64,000 bases of DNA. Source: an uncultured bacterium (lineage in GTDB: Bacteria; Actinomycetota; Coriobacteriia; Coriobacteriales; Coriobacteriaceae). The notes under the pieces are model-generated. The model was not told where the DNA came from and did not search any database. It saw only the letters and a program-made list of their open reading frames with translations. Each line of letters starts with the position of its first letter. Position 1 is the stretch's first letter. Both the position numbers and the translations under genes were made by a program. Positions 51,703-60,697 of the stretch are shown here, piece by piece. Location of the stretch: positions 1 to 64,000 of the forward strand of contig CAJMMD010000004.1 in NCBI GenBank assembly GCA_905214465.1, read 5' to 3'.

Positions 51703-52637
51703 ACGCTGTCGATGATGTCCTTGAGGGCCTTGGCGGAGGCGGTGAGCTCATGCTGCTCGTCATCGTTCAGCGGCACGGGGACGCGGCAGACAACGCCGTC
51801 GCGGCCAACGACGGTCGGCATGGAGATGGCAAGATCGGACAGGCCATACTCGCCCACCATGAGCGAGGAGACGGGCAGAACGGTCTGCTCGTCACGCATG
51901 ACGGCGGTGCAGATGCGCTTGACGGCCATGGCGACGCCATAGTAGGTGGCGTGCTTCTTCTCGATGATGGTGTAGGCGGAGTTCTTGACGTCCTCGGCGA
52001 TGCGCTTCTCGGCAGCCTCATGCTCCAGATGACCGTGAAGCTCGCAGAAGGTGTTCAGCGGCACGCCGGCAACCTGGGCGCTGGACCAAGCAACGAACTC
52101 GGAGTCGCCGTGCTCACCCATGACATAGGCCTGGACATCGCGCGGGTCGACCTCAACGTGGGCACCAAGCATCTGCTGCAGACGACCGGTGTCGAGCACG
52201 GTACCGGAGCCGATGACATGGCCCTCGGGCAGGCCGGACATCTTGATGGCGGCATAGGTCAGAACATCGACCGGGTTGGAGACGATGAGCAGAATGCCGT
52301 CGAAGCCGGACTTCTTAATCTCGGGGATAATGGACTTAAAGATGTTGACGTTCTTGTTGACCAGGTCCAAGCGGGTCTCACCGGGCTTCTGGGCAGCGCC
52401 AGCGGTGACGACGATCATGGCGGCGTCGGCGACATCGGAATAATCGCCGGCGTAGATCTTCATCGGCTCGGCAAACGTCATGCCGTGCGCGATATCCAGA
52501 GCCTCACCCTCGGCGCGGTTCTTGTCCACGTCGATGAGGACCATCTCGGAGAACAGACCGCTCTGCATCAGCGCGAACGCCGAAGACGAACCGACGAAAC
52601 CGCAGCCGACAATAGCGACCTTCTTCTCGTTAACCAT
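51687..52637 (-). CDS. ldh: L-lactate dehydrogenase
   Basis: A 316-residue NAD enzyme reducing pyruvate to L-lactate. It starts MVNEKKVAIVGCGFVGSSSA, with GGGAG before the ATG at 52637. The substrate loop reads AGAAQKPGETRLDLV, where Gln marks lactate rather than malate dehydrogenase, and the catalytic histidine is in GEHGDSEFVAW. It recycles NADH in fermentation and complements the Pta/AckA branch. The C-terminal codons and stop are part of an 18-base tandem duplication. Transcribed alone. Confidence 0.94.
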   Translation of the reverse strand: MVNEKKVAIVGCGFVGSSSAFALMQSGLFSEMVLIDVDKNRAEGEALDIAHGMTFAEPMKIYAGDYSDVADAAMIVVTAGAAQKPGETRLDLVNKNVNIFKSIIPEIKKSGFDGILLIVSNPVDVLTYAAIKMSGLPEGHVIGSGTVLDTGRLQQMLGAHVEVDPRDVQAYVMGEHGDSEFVAWSSAQVAGVPLNTFCELHGHLEHEAAEKRIAEDVKNSAYTIIEKKHATYYGVAMAVKRICTAVMRDEQTVLPVSSLMVGEYGLSDLAISMPTVVGRDGVVCRVPVPLNDDEQHELTASAKALKDIIDSVDFSC

Positions 52638-52838
52638 TAGAAACTCCCATCTCTCTCCACAAGCAAGCCGCCCGGGAACGACCCGAGCGGCTTGCCGTAA
52701 TCCCAATACATCCAATCGGGACTTTGATTATGCTCCTATTCGCAGCCAAAAATCGACCGTTTACCGAAATTGTTTGCAGGATTCGTAAAATAACTGCACG
52801 AAATCGGTTTCGAGCTATTGACGAGGCGAAATAGCTTT

Positions 52839-54002
52839 CTAATACAGGCCCGCCTCGCGAATGGCCTCGACAGCCAAAGCAATCTGATCGGGCGGCAGGA
52901 CCAGCGCCATGCGCACGTGTCCCTCGCCCGAAGGACCAAAGCTCGCGCCCGGCGTCACCACAACGCCGGCCTTCTCCATAAGCTCCTCGCAAAACGCCAT
53001 GGAATCGGTGCGACCACCGGGAAGCTTGGCCCACACAAACATAGAGCCATGCGCGTTGGGACGCTCCCAGCCCAAGTTCTCAAGACCGTCGCACAGGGCA
53101 TCACGGCGCTCCTGGTACTTCAGACGCTGCGCCTCGACCTCATCGCGCGGACCGCTCAAGCAGGCGATAGCAGCCTTCTGGATCGGGAAGAACATACCAA
53201 AGTCGATCTGGCCGCGCAGCTTGGCAAAGGCAGAGACCACGTCCTCGCGGCCGACCAAAAAGCCGATACGCGCACCGGTAACGTTAAACGACTTGGAAAG
53301 CGAGAAGAACTCCACGCCCACCTCAAGCGCACCAGGATACTGCAAGAAGCTTCCGCCCGGCTCGCCGTCGAACACGATGTCGGAGTACGCGTTGTCATGG
53401 ACGATGAGCAGGTCGTGCTCGCGGGCGAAAGCGATGATCTCCTCGTAGACCTCGGGCGTGCCCACCGAGCCAACCGGGTTCGCGGGCAACGACACGATCA
53501 TATACTTGGCACGATCGGCCACCTCGGGATCGATGCCCGCCACATAGGGCAGGTAATTATGCTCGGCGACCAACGGATAGTACTCGAGCTTGGCATCGGC
53601 AATCTTGGCTCCCGCCTCAAAGACCGGGTAGCACGGATCGGGAACCAAAATGGTGTCACCCGGATCGAGCAGGGCCAGGCCCAAATGGCCCACGCCCTCC
53701 TGCGTGCCGTTGCACGACTGCACCATAGACGGCGTAATGCCCGAAACGCCAAAGCGGCGCTCATAGTAATCGCACACGGCTTGCTTGAGTTCGGGCAGGT
53801 CGCGCAGGGCATACTTCCACATCTCGGGGTCCTGGGCCGCTTGCGTGAGCGCCTCGACCACGTGGTCGTACGGCTTAAAGTCGGGCGTGCCCACGCTCAT
53901 GTTGTAAATGGTCTTGCCCTGAGCCTTCAGCGCAAGCAGTTTGTTGTTGAGCGAGGCGAAGACCTCCGCGCCAAAGCGGTCGAGACGCTGCGATGCCTGC
54001 AT
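52839..54002 (-). CDS. PLP-dependent aminotransferase, class I
   Basis: A 387-residue fold type I aminotransferase starting MQASQRLDRFGAEVFASLN, with GGAAGGTGG before the ATG at 54002. The cofactor lysine is in SLSKSFNVTGARIGF, with LPANPVGSVG and VHDNAYSDI. It resembles aspartate and LL-diaminopimelate aminotransferase relatives. The acetylase lysine pathway needs an N-acetyl-diaminopimelate aminotransferase, and this gene, 3.6 kb from dapH, is a candidate. That is inference only. It follows nadE on the same strand, but a terminator lies between. Confidence 0.88.
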   Translation of the reverse strand: MQASQRLDRFGAEVFASLNNKLLALKAQGKTIYNMSVGTPDFKPYDHVVEALTQAAQDPEMWKYALRDLPELKQAVCDYYERRFGVSGITPSMVQSCNGTQEGVGHLGLALLDPGDTILVPDPCYPVFEAGAKIADAKLEYYPLVAEHNYLPYVAGIDPEVADRAKYMIVSLPANPVGSVGTPEVYEEIIAFAREHDLLIVHDNAYSDIVFDGEPGGSFLQYPGALEVGVEFFSLSKSFNVTGARIGFLVGREDVVSAFAKLRGQIDFGMFFPIQKAAIACLSGPRDEVEAQRLKYQERRDALCDGLENLGWERPNAHGSMFVWAKLPGGRTDSMAFCEELMEKAGVVVTPGASFGPSGEGHVRMALVLPPDQIALAVEAIREAGLY

Positions 54003-54020
54003 GGTGCCACCTTCCGATAT

Positions 54021-54050
54021 AAAAAAGCGGCGCTCCGACAAGAGCGCCGC
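54021..54050 (-). terminator. nadE terminator
   Basis: GCGGCGCTC (54027-54035) pairs with GAGCGCCGC (54042-54050), followed by TTTTTT on the minus strand. It lies about 70 bases past the nadE stop. Confidence 0.9.
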
Positions 54051-54119
54051 GCGATACGGGCCATCAGATTGCAAAAGTGTAACGCTTGCAACCCCCGTAT
54101 TGGTTCAATTTAGCCAACC

Positions 54120-56120
54120 TTAGTCAACTGGATTGAGCGCGTCGATCTGCGCAAGCCACAGACGCGAGCTGGCGTCACTCGGCATACGCCAATCGCCGCG
54201 CGGGCTGAGCGTCACCGAACCAACCTTGGGGCCATCGGGCAGGCAGCTGCGCTTAAACTGCTGGGCAAAGAAGCGACGATAGAACGTACGCAGCCACGCG
54301 TGGACGGTCTTGGCGTCGTAGACACCCTCGAAACTCTTGAGCGCCATGCGGTAGATCTTGCCCGGCTCAAAGCCAAAACGCAGCAAGTAGTAGAGGAAGT
54401 AGTCGTGCAACTCGTACGGGCCCACCAAATCCTCAGTCTTCTGCGCAATCTCGCCGTCGCCCGTGGGCGGCAGAAGCTCGGGGGACACCGGCGTGTCGAG
54501 GATATCGAGCAAAACCTCGGCAATACGCCCGCCAAAGACATCAGCCGCATAACGCACCAAGTGACGCACGAGTGTCTTGGGCACGCTCGCGTTGACGGCG
54601 TACATGCTCATGTGGTCGCCGTTATAGGTAGCCCAGCCGAGTGCCAACTCCGACAGGTCACCCGTGCCGATGACAAAACCGCCAGCCTGGTTGGCCAGAT
54701 CCATCAGAATCTGCGTACGCTCGCGGGCCTGGCTGTTCTCGTAGGTCACGTCCTGCACGGTCGGATCGTGCTCAATGTCCTTGAAGTGCTGCTCCACAGC
54801 CGCGTGGATCGAAACCTCGCGGAAGCTCACGCCCAGGTCGCGCGCGAGCGACTCGGCGTTGGACTTAGTGCGATGCGTCGTGCCAAAGCCGGGCATGGAC
54901 ACGGCAGTGATGCCCGTGCGCGGCAGCCCCAGCGCATCGAAGGCACGCACGGTCACGAGTAGCGCCAGTGTGGAATCGAGGCCGCCGGAAAGGCCGATGA
55001 CGGCAGCCTTGGTACCCGTATGGGCAAGGCGGGTCTTGAGGCCCGCAGTCTGCAGATTGAGAATAGTCTCGCAACGCTCGGCCAGATCACCGTGGTCGGC
55101 CGGCACAAAAGGCGCGCGAGGGAAAACGCGGTCGATATCGCAGGCATCGCGCAGGACAGGCTCTTTGGCCAGCACGCCCTCAAAAGAAAACTCAACGGTC
55201 GTGGCCTCCGGCGCATCGTCCGCGCGCGCCCACGTCGTCGAGCGACGGCGCTCGGCAACCAGGCGGTCAAGATCGACATCGGCGATGGCCATATCGCAGG
55301 TAAGCAGTTTGGTCGCGGCGAGCTTGGAGCCGTTTTCGTAGACGAGGTTCTCGCCCGCAAAGACCATATCGGTCGTGGACTCACCCTCGCTCGCGTCCGC
55401 GTAGGCATAGGCGCAGTACAGGCGTGCACTTTGGTTAGAGATAAGGCTGCGGCGGTAATCCGCTTTGCCGATGATCTCGTCCGAGGCCGACGGGTTGAGA
55501 ATCACCGTCGCACCGGCAAGCGCCATCTCGGTCGAAGGAGGCGCCGGCACCCACAGGTCCTCGCAGACCTCAACGCCCAGCACCAGGTCCTCGGCGCCCT
55601 CATCACAGCAACGGTAGACAAGCCCCGAGCCCAACGGGACCGGACCCTGACCGGCAAATTCAAGCCAAACGGGATCGGTAGGTGCCGGAGCAAACCAACG
55701 GCGCTCATAGAACTCGCCATAGTTGGGCAAATACTTCTTGGCCGTGAGGCCCAAAAGCTCGCCCGCGCAGCACACAGCGACGCAGTTGTAGATATTCTCG
55801 GCAACCGCAACGGGAAGACCAATGGTAAAGACAATCGGCAGCTCACGAGTCTCGTCGAGGATATGCACCAGAGCAGCCTCGCAGGCATGCAGCAGTGTGC
55901 GGTTATGGAACAGATCGGCCGCGGTATAGCCGGTCAGGTTAAGCTCGGGCAGCACCAGCGCGCGAACGCCACGCTCGGCAGCCTCACGCACGGCAGCCAA
56001 CGCCACCTCGGCATTGCCCTCGACATCGGCCACGCGAATCCGCGGCGACGCCGCCGCCACACGCAAAAAGCCGTCGTTCTTATTAGCCGAAACGCAGCAT
56101 TGCCTTGTTGATCTGGACAC
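54120..56120 (-). CDS. nadE: Glutamine-dependent NAD+ synthetase
   Basis: A 666-residue two-domain enzyme. The N-terminal nitrilase-type glutaminase has the triad in LPELNLTGY (Glu), KKYLPNYGEFYE (Lys) and VEVCEDLWVP (Cys). The C-terminal synthetase has the PP-loop GLSGGLDSTLAL and later GTGDLSELALGW. It completes NAD from deamido-NAD using glutamine nitrogen. The start is a GTG at 56120, six bases after AAGGGG; no in-frame ATG is better placed. It lies next to the AT-rich island but has normal base use. Confidence 0.94.
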   Translation of the reverse strand: MSRSTRQCCVSANKNDGFLRVAAASPRIRVADVEGNAEVALAAVREAAERGVRALVLPELNLTGYTAADLFHNRTLLHACEAALVHILDETRELPIVFTIGLPVAVAENIYNCVAVCCAGELLGLTAKKYLPNYGEFYERRWFAPAPTDPVWLEFAGQGPVPLGSGLVYRCCDEGAEDLVLGVEVCEDLWVPAPPSTEMALAGATVILNPSASDEIIGKADYRRSLISNQSARLYCAYAYADASEGESTTDMVFAGENLVYENGSKLAATKLLTCDMAIADVDLDRLVAERRRSTTWARADDAPEATTVEFSFEGVLAKEPVLRDACDIDRVFPRAPFVPADHGDLAERCETILNLQTAGLKTRLAHTGTKAAVIGLSGGLDSTLALLVTVRAFDALGLPRTGITAVSMPGFGTTHRTKSNAESLARDLGVSFREVSIHAAVEQHFKDIEHDPTVQDVTYENSQARERTQILMDLANQAGGFVIGTGDLSELALGWATYNGDHMSMYAVNASVPKTLVRHLVRYAADVFGGRIAEVLLDILDTPVSPELLPPTGDGEIAQKTEDLVGPYELHDYFLYYLLRFGFEPGKIYRMALKSFEGVYDAKTVHAWLRTFYRRFFAQQFKRSCLPDGPKVGSVTLSPRGDWRMPSDASSRLWLAQIDALNPVD

Positions 56121-56253
56121 TGGAGGCCCCTTCTACCCTGAGATTCAGTCTAACGGACGTTCACATATCTCTAACTAGCCAAAGCAACCTCCCAGTTTAC
56201 TGAGACGCCAACCTGTGCTAAGAGCATGTATTCCAAAAATATCTTTAATTAAA

Positions 56254-56284
56254 AAAGGAGAAATCGATAATCGACTTCTCCTTT
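56254..56284 (-). terminator. Terminator of the AT-rich peptide/radical SAM operon
   Basis: AAAGGAGAA (56254-56262) pairs with TTCTCCTTT (56276-56284), with TCGA/TCGA pairing inside and TTTTTT after it on the minus strand. It lies 24 bases past the stop of the 36-codon gene. Confidence 0.9.
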
Positions 56285-56308
56285 AAGCGAGGCAAGTAAA
56301 TTCCGAAA

Positions 56309-56419
56309 CTAATGGCAGAATTTATCCATGTAGTCCTCAAAGTCGAACACTTCTACCACGACGCCCTCTTCCTGAGACTCTTTCAGTTGCTCCAAGAGAT
56401 CTTTGTTAATAACGTCCAT
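56309..56419 (-). CDS. 36-residue acidic peptide, candidate RiPP precursor
   Basis: A small gene with a strong GAGGAGG site before the ATG at 56419. It encodes 36 residues starting MDVINKDLLEQLKESQEEG, a helical leader-like part. A Val/Phe/Asp-rich half follows (VVVEVFDF from residue 20), with single Tyr30, Cys35 and His36 at the end. It starts 13 bases after the radical SAM stop, and a terminator follows directly, so it belongs to that operon. Short, acidic peptides next to a B12-type radical SAM enzyme and an exporter are typical precursors of modified peptides. No known precursor family was recognised. Confidence 0.7.
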   Translation of the reverse strand: MDVINKDLLEQLKESQEEGVVVEVFDFEDYMDKFCH

Positions 56420-56432
56420 GCAGAAACCTCCT

Positions 56433-58214
56433 CTATCTAATCAATTGTAGTATATCTGCTTTCATGCAATTATCAACCAACTTGTTTAATTGCTCCTCGT
56501 TTGCCGATAGTCCCTCTTTTTTCAAAATGTCGCGCAGCTCGTTCTTAGTAATCGGCTTTTCAAACAACGAAAGCAAAGCGAACGAATAATCATTAACCGC
56601 ACACATTCTATGGGTGGCACAACTCAGCAGTACTCTTAACCCCTCTTTTGAGCGTCCGACTTCTTTAACAAACGAACTTTTAACCAATTGAAAACCATTA
56701 TCGTGCATTACATAATCGGCATCGATATTTGTATTCAGCAATCCATAATGCAACAGTTCTTCTATCGCCCTTGTCAGCTCGAGGTCGCCCTGATCAAGAA
56801 TAAGAGAAATGCTACAATCGGCCTCCAATAAACGGGCCAACTTAAGGTATACCAACTGGGAAACAGCATAGACATGATGGTATTCAGAATTATAGAAGTA
56901 GGCAAATGGCTCAACGAGCACGACAGAGGTCTTGGAATCCAGCCAGATTCGATCAGCTGGATTTAGACTAGTTAGCCGTCGCTTTACTTTGGTCAAATGT
57001 CCCTTATACCTGACAGCGTGAATAGAATCTAGGATCCAGGTCACCTCTGAAATATGAAGCCGCTGGGGCAAGTCAATTGTGTCACTACCGTTTATGACCT
57101 CTTGCATATAAAAATCAATATGATGCTCATCAGATAAGGATTTTGCTTCATTTAAAGTTAAACCAGTGCCTGAAACATAATCCACTTCGAGGCGCAAATC
57201 CTCATATTGGGACTTCGGCATTACAGAGACACCATACTTATCGGGATGATTCCAAACATCCGACCCCATAACGAGACCAAAATTCGTAAATCCTCTCGTG
57301 GAATATGGAACACCACATACCTGTTTTGAATAATTCAAAACATTCTCTGTATAAGCTAAGGTGTTCAGAGCCTCTTCTTTAGTTTCGGTCGGAAAGCCAA
57401 TCATAAAAAATAGATGAACAGGAATACCCGCATTGAGACAATCATGGATATTGCGATCAATCCAATCAACTCTCGTGTTCTTCTTCATTAGATCAAGAAC
57501 TCTTTGGTTGTATGACTCGAGGCCAAACTGAATCTGCCTACATCCACTTTGGTATATCTTGTTAAAAACGTCTGTACTTAGGGTTGGAGAGAACCTCGTT
57601 TCTCCATGCCAGAAAAACGTTTTTCCCGATGCGTTTATTCCATCCGCGAGTTGCTCCATTCTTTTGCCTTCGAATGTTTCATCCACAAAAGAGAAAACTC
57701 TCGTGCCGTATTTTTCATTTAACCGACACATTATTTCAAATACTCTCGATATAGGCATCTTTCGGTAACAACCACCGGTAGCACCGGGAATGGTGCAGAA
57801 GGCGCAATGATTAAAACACTGCCTAGAGGAATAAACCGGCAATATTAGCTCAGGCATGAAGTATTTAGAAAGGGCGAAGCCATCGAAATCGGGAACTGTA
57901 TCGTTGATAAATGTTTGCTCAATCCGATGGTTTTTATATATCTTTCCACCTTTAGCATGGCAAAGGTTTGGAACACAGTCGAGATTGTCATCACCAGAGT
58001 CAAGAGCCTCAAGAAGACGTGCAAGCGGCTCTTCGCCGTCATACATCATTATCGAATCAATGTATTCAAAAAAGGGATGCCATTCTTTCATGCAGTCATC
58101 TGCTAAACGAGTAATGTAATTGCCGCCCAATGAGACGTGTTTAACAGATGGACATTCTTCTTTAATCAGTTTCGCTAACGTAACTGCAGAAATCAATTGG
58201 AAACAGCCGCTCAC
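56433..58214 (-). CDS. B12-binding radical SAM enzyme, C-terminal part
   Basis: A 593-residue frame starting with GTG at 58214 (MSGCFQLISAVTLAKLIK). Residues 1-60 complete a cobalamin-binding Rossmann domain begun in the previous frame. The radical SAM domain has Cys133, Cys137 and Cys140 (CFNHCAFC), typical CxxxCxxC. The C-terminal 250 residues are unassigned. The frame overlaps the upstream frame by four bases (GTGA) and has GGGA five bases before its start. A -1 shift at A6 (58235-58240) would join both parts into one 773-residue protein. Base use is AT-rich. Confidence 0.85.
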   Translation of the reverse strand: MSGCFQLISAVTLAKLIKEECPSVKHVSLGGNYITRLADDCMKEWHPFFEYIDSIMMYDGEEPLARLLEALDSGDDNLDCVPNLCHAKGGKIYKNHRIEQTFINDTVPDFDGFALSKYFMPELILPVYSSRQCFNHCAFCTIPGATGGCYRKMPISRVFEIMCRLNEKYGTRVFSFVDETFEGKRMEQLADGINASGKTFFWHGETRFSPTLSTDVFNKIYQSGCRQIQFGLESYNQRVLDLMKKNTRVDWIDRNIHDCLNAGIPVHLFFMIGFPTETKEEALNTLAYTENVLNYSKQVCGVPYSTRGFTNFGLVMGSDVWNHPDKYGVSVMPKSQYEDLRLEVDYVSGTGLTLNEAKSLSDEHHIDFYMQEVINGSDTIDLPQRLHISEVTWILDSIHAVRYKGHLTKVKRRLTSLNPADRIWLDSKTSVVLVEPFAYFYNSEYHHVYAVSQLVYLKLARLLEADCSISLILDQGDLELTRAIEELLHYGLLNTNIDADYVMHDNGFQLVKSSFVKEVGRSKEGLRVLLSCATHRMCAVNDYSFALLSLFEKPITKNELRDILKKEGLSANEEQLNKLVDNCMKADILQLIR

Positions 58215-58753
58215 CGAAATCCCAATAAACTCGATTTTTTCCCTCTGAATACGCTTAAGAAAGGCAGTTTCATAGAAGGAAATAAACGGATATGCAAGGT
58301 ATCCGCAAGCGATTTCATTATTTCTGGTGTCGAATAATAATCATAGGGCAGATCTATGGAGTTGAACGTGTATTTAACTCCATATGAGACGTGATTTATG
58401 ATATAGAGTGCATTTCTAAAAATGTTTTCAGCATATTGTCTTTCTTTTAGATTAAAGTATCTCTTCGATCTGAAAATATCTTTTGCCTCGTCAACATTAA
58501 GTGCCGACTTTTGTATCAACTCGATTGTTAATTGAACATTCGAACTAAACGAATCCTTTGATTCCCGATACCTTTTACAGCACTCTTCGACATGTCTAAA
58601 AGATAGGAGGTCATCGTAAAATTCCACGTTTAAGTCAACAATGTCAACTTTGTATTGTTCAACCTCTTGAAGATATGACTTCAAAACAGGCAAGGCAAGA
58701 TACGGCCCCACTGGACTCCATCCTGGGGGAAATACTAAAAGCGTTTTAGGCAT
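58211..58753 (-). CDS. B12-binding radical SAM enzyme, N-terminal part (separate frame)
   Basis: A 180-residue frame starting MPKTLLVFPPGWSPVGPYLAL, the usual start of a cobalamin-binding domain of radical SAM methylases (VFPPGWSPVGPYLALPVLK). It ends out of frame with the next gene, just after AGAGGGAAAAAATCG. The alternative -1 frame reads KIEFIGISVSGCF, which fits the expected continuation of the domain (GISVS). So this is either a frameshifted gene, a programmed frameshift, or two proteins made by coupled re-initiation. It lies seven bases after the MFS gene. Confidence 0.8.
   Translation of the reverse strand: MPKTLLVFPPGWSPVGPYLALPVLKSYLQEVEQYKVDIVDLNVEFYDDLLSFRHVEECCKRYRESKDSFSSNVQLTIELIQKSALNVDEAKDIFRSKRYFNLKERQYAENIFRNALYIINHVSYGVKYTFNSIDLPYDYYSTPEIMKSLADTLHIRLFPSMKLPFLSVFRGKKSSLLGFR
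58235..58240 (-). other. A6 tract at the radical SAM frame break
   Basis: In the minus-strand mRNA the codons read AGA GGG AAA AAA TCG. Re-reading one A (-1) gives AAA AAA ATC GAG and continues into the downstream frame. The total length, 2321 bases, needs exactly one extra base to be divisible by three, in agreement with a -1 shift. Confidence 0.7.
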
Positions 58754-58760
58754 ATCAACG

Positions 58761-59945
58761 TCACATCTTTCGCAAATAATTCAATTGAAACACAACTACC
58801 ATCATAATTGAAAATACACCAAGTCCTGTAACGAGAATTGAGAACATCGCGATGCTCGTGAACAGGGAAACAAGAAGTGTTGAAATAACAACAGCAACCG
58901 ATTGCAAAGACTCCCTAATTGAAAACAGGCTTATCGATTCAGATCCGTCTCTCGCCAAATCCTGCAGCGATGTTATGAGAAGCACATCTTGAATGGCGTT
59001 TCCGGCACCGACGATAAAAAGGAAAATAAACGATATCCCAGACGCATAGCGATAGCCAAACGCCAGATACGCACCGAGCGCAAGATACGTCACAAAACAA
59101 TATGATTTAACGCAATCGGAACCACTGATTAAACGACCGTATATTGTATTTCCGAACAACAGTCCGATTGTAAGACTACTCTGAAGGAATCCATATTGTA
59201 TCGATGACGAGTCAAATTGCAATTGCGCTATAGCTGGCAAAAGAGAATTCAGAGAGCCGAATGCCACGCCACTAGAAATATCGATTAATAGGAAACCAAT
59301 TGCCAAGTGCTTCGCGCTAAGATCACTAAATGCAGTCCTGTTTTTTTCATTTTTGCTTATTCCCTCTTTATCATTAACCTCGATAACCGACGGAACATCT
59401 CGCAGCAACCAGAACGACGCGGCAAAAGAAAGCGCGTCTAATGCAAGAACAGCCTCCGCCCCAAATTGAGCGACAACAAAACCGCCGGCAACTGGCCCCA
59501 GAACCATCATCAAATTCTGCAGGAACCCAAACGAATTATTAATTACGTCGCGATTGATACTATTCGTATTGGCTCTTAACAACGAGTAAAAGCAGGGCAT
59601 TTCTACCGTTCGGCAAAGCGATACCGCGCACGTAATAGCAAACATACTCCATTTACTATCAACAAAAATATAGCAAACGAATAATCCCGCGCGAATTAAG
59701 TCTGCCAATCTCATGGCCTGCAGTGTCCCGATACCCATCTTCTGAGGCAGCTGCGCGAGCGCAACTGAAAACAGAGAGGGGGCAAATCTGCAGCAGACCA
59801 TCAAAGCAGTTGCAGAAACATCGTGAGTTACCTCGTAAATCAGCATTGGCAAAGCAATATTCGCACACCAATTGCCTATTTCGCTTATCCCTCTAGCAAT
59901 ATATAGGACCCGAACCGGACGGCTAGCTCTCAATACCGTGAACAT
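58761..59945 (-). CDS. MFS transporter of the AT-rich island
   Basis: A 394-residue membrane protein with 10-12 helices, starting MFTVLRASRPVRVLYIARG. The N-terminal half reads like MFS permeases of the DHA-type exporters (ISEIGNWCANIALPMLIYEVT). The ATG at 59945 lies inside the DUF2087 gene, overlapping it by 23 bases, so expression is coupled. In a peptide cluster it would export the product or give self-protection. Base use is clearly AT-rich compared with the flanking metabolic genes. Confidence 0.82.
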   Translation of the reverse strand: MFTVLRASRPVRVLYIARGISEIGNWCANIALPMLIYEVTHDVSATALMVCCRFAPSLFSVALAQLPQKMGIGTLQAMRLADLIRAGLFVCYIFVDSKWSMFAITCAVSLCRTVEMPCFYSLLRANTNSINRDVINNSFGFLQNLMMVLGPVAGGFVVAQFGAEAVLALDALSFAASFWLLRDVPSVIEVNDKEGISKNEKNRTAFSDLSAKHLAIGFLLIDISSGVAFGSLNSLLPAIAQLQFDSSSIQYGFLQSSLTIGLLFGNTIYGRLISGSDCVKSYCFVTYLALGAYLAFGYRYASGISFIFLFIVGAGNAIQDVLLITSLQDLARDGSESISLFSIRESLQSVAVVISTLLVSLFTSIAMFSILVTGLGVFSIMMVVVFQLNYLRKM

Positions 59946-60204
59946 CACGATTAACCTCGTATTTCAGGCCTCGTTCATCCCTTAATAGGAATCCATAATC
60001 AACCAAGTACCGCCTCAACACGGCATAATCAGGATAGAGCTGTGACAGCACACGATTAACCTGAAGCTCCGTATAACTTGTATTTAATTCAAAGAAAGAG
60101 ACGGCCCATAGCAGCATGATTCTTTTATAGCTTTCCTTTTTTGGAATTGAAACCAGCTCGCCATTCTTGAGAAATCGTTTTTTAAAGTCTATTAGCTCAT
60201 CCAT
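59923..60204 (-). CDS. DUF2087 domain protein
   Basis: A 93-residue protein that is almost entirely a DUF2087 domain: FKKRFLKNGELVSIPKKESYKR, then SYTELQVNRVLSQLYPDYAVLRRYLVDYGFLLRD. This domain, of DNA-binding winged-helix type, usually sits at the end of ArsR- or MerR-like regulators; here it stands alone. It likely regulates the island. GGAGG lies before the ATG at 60204. It is first in the operon and overlaps the MFS gene by 23 bases. Confidence 0.85.
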   Translation of the reverse strand: MDELIDFKKRFLKNGELVSIPKKESYKRIMLLWAVSFFELNTSYTELQVNRVLSQLYPDYAVLRRYLVDYGFLLRDERGLKYEVNRDVHGIES

Positions 60205-60304
60205 TCACATCCTCCATTTCATACGCATCTAATACTAAAAATGCATACGCTTTAGGTCATCGCATTCAGCTTCTTTATTCGAACTAAACTCGAACTAATC
60301 TAAA

Positions 60305-60523
60305 TTATTTGCTCAGACACTCTTCGAAAGCTCGTTTTTCACTCTGAGTAAAATGCCCTTCCCAGTCAGTCCACGAACAGGAAGGCAACTCACAACGAGC
60401 GGAGTCGAAGCCCTCTGCCGTCGGTCGCTCAAAATGCACGATAACCTTTTCAATATCGCCATCTGTAATCAGGTCAGAATGAATGACCTCGGTTCCATCT
60501 TCGAATGTCATATACGGGTACAT
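60305..60523 (-). CDS. Hypothetical 72-residue protein
   Basis: A short protein starting MYPYMTFEDGTEVIHSDL, with GAGGTGG eight bases before the ATG at 60523. It has a beta-rich first half and a C-terminal WTDWEGHFTQSEKRAFEECL. Composition (acidic, soluble) and the ribosome site argue that it is real. It lies upstream of the island's DUF2087 gene, same strand, 100 bases away. No family was recognised. Confidence 0.6.
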   Translation of the reverse strand: MYPYMTFEDGTEVIHSDLITDGDIEKVIVHFERPTAEGFDSARCELPSCSWTDWEGHFTQSEKRAFEECLSK

Positions 60524-60697
60524 CACGTAAACCACCTCGCAAACATAAATCCAGTTTAGCATCAAGCTATTGCACCAAAGACAGCAGGCCCCCTTGATGA
60601 GTTGATGGTATCTGTTAAATGTCACGTATGATTCACATCTGGTGGGTACCCTGATGGCTACACGAAACGAAGCAGATTTACACCGGGAGGACCCCGT

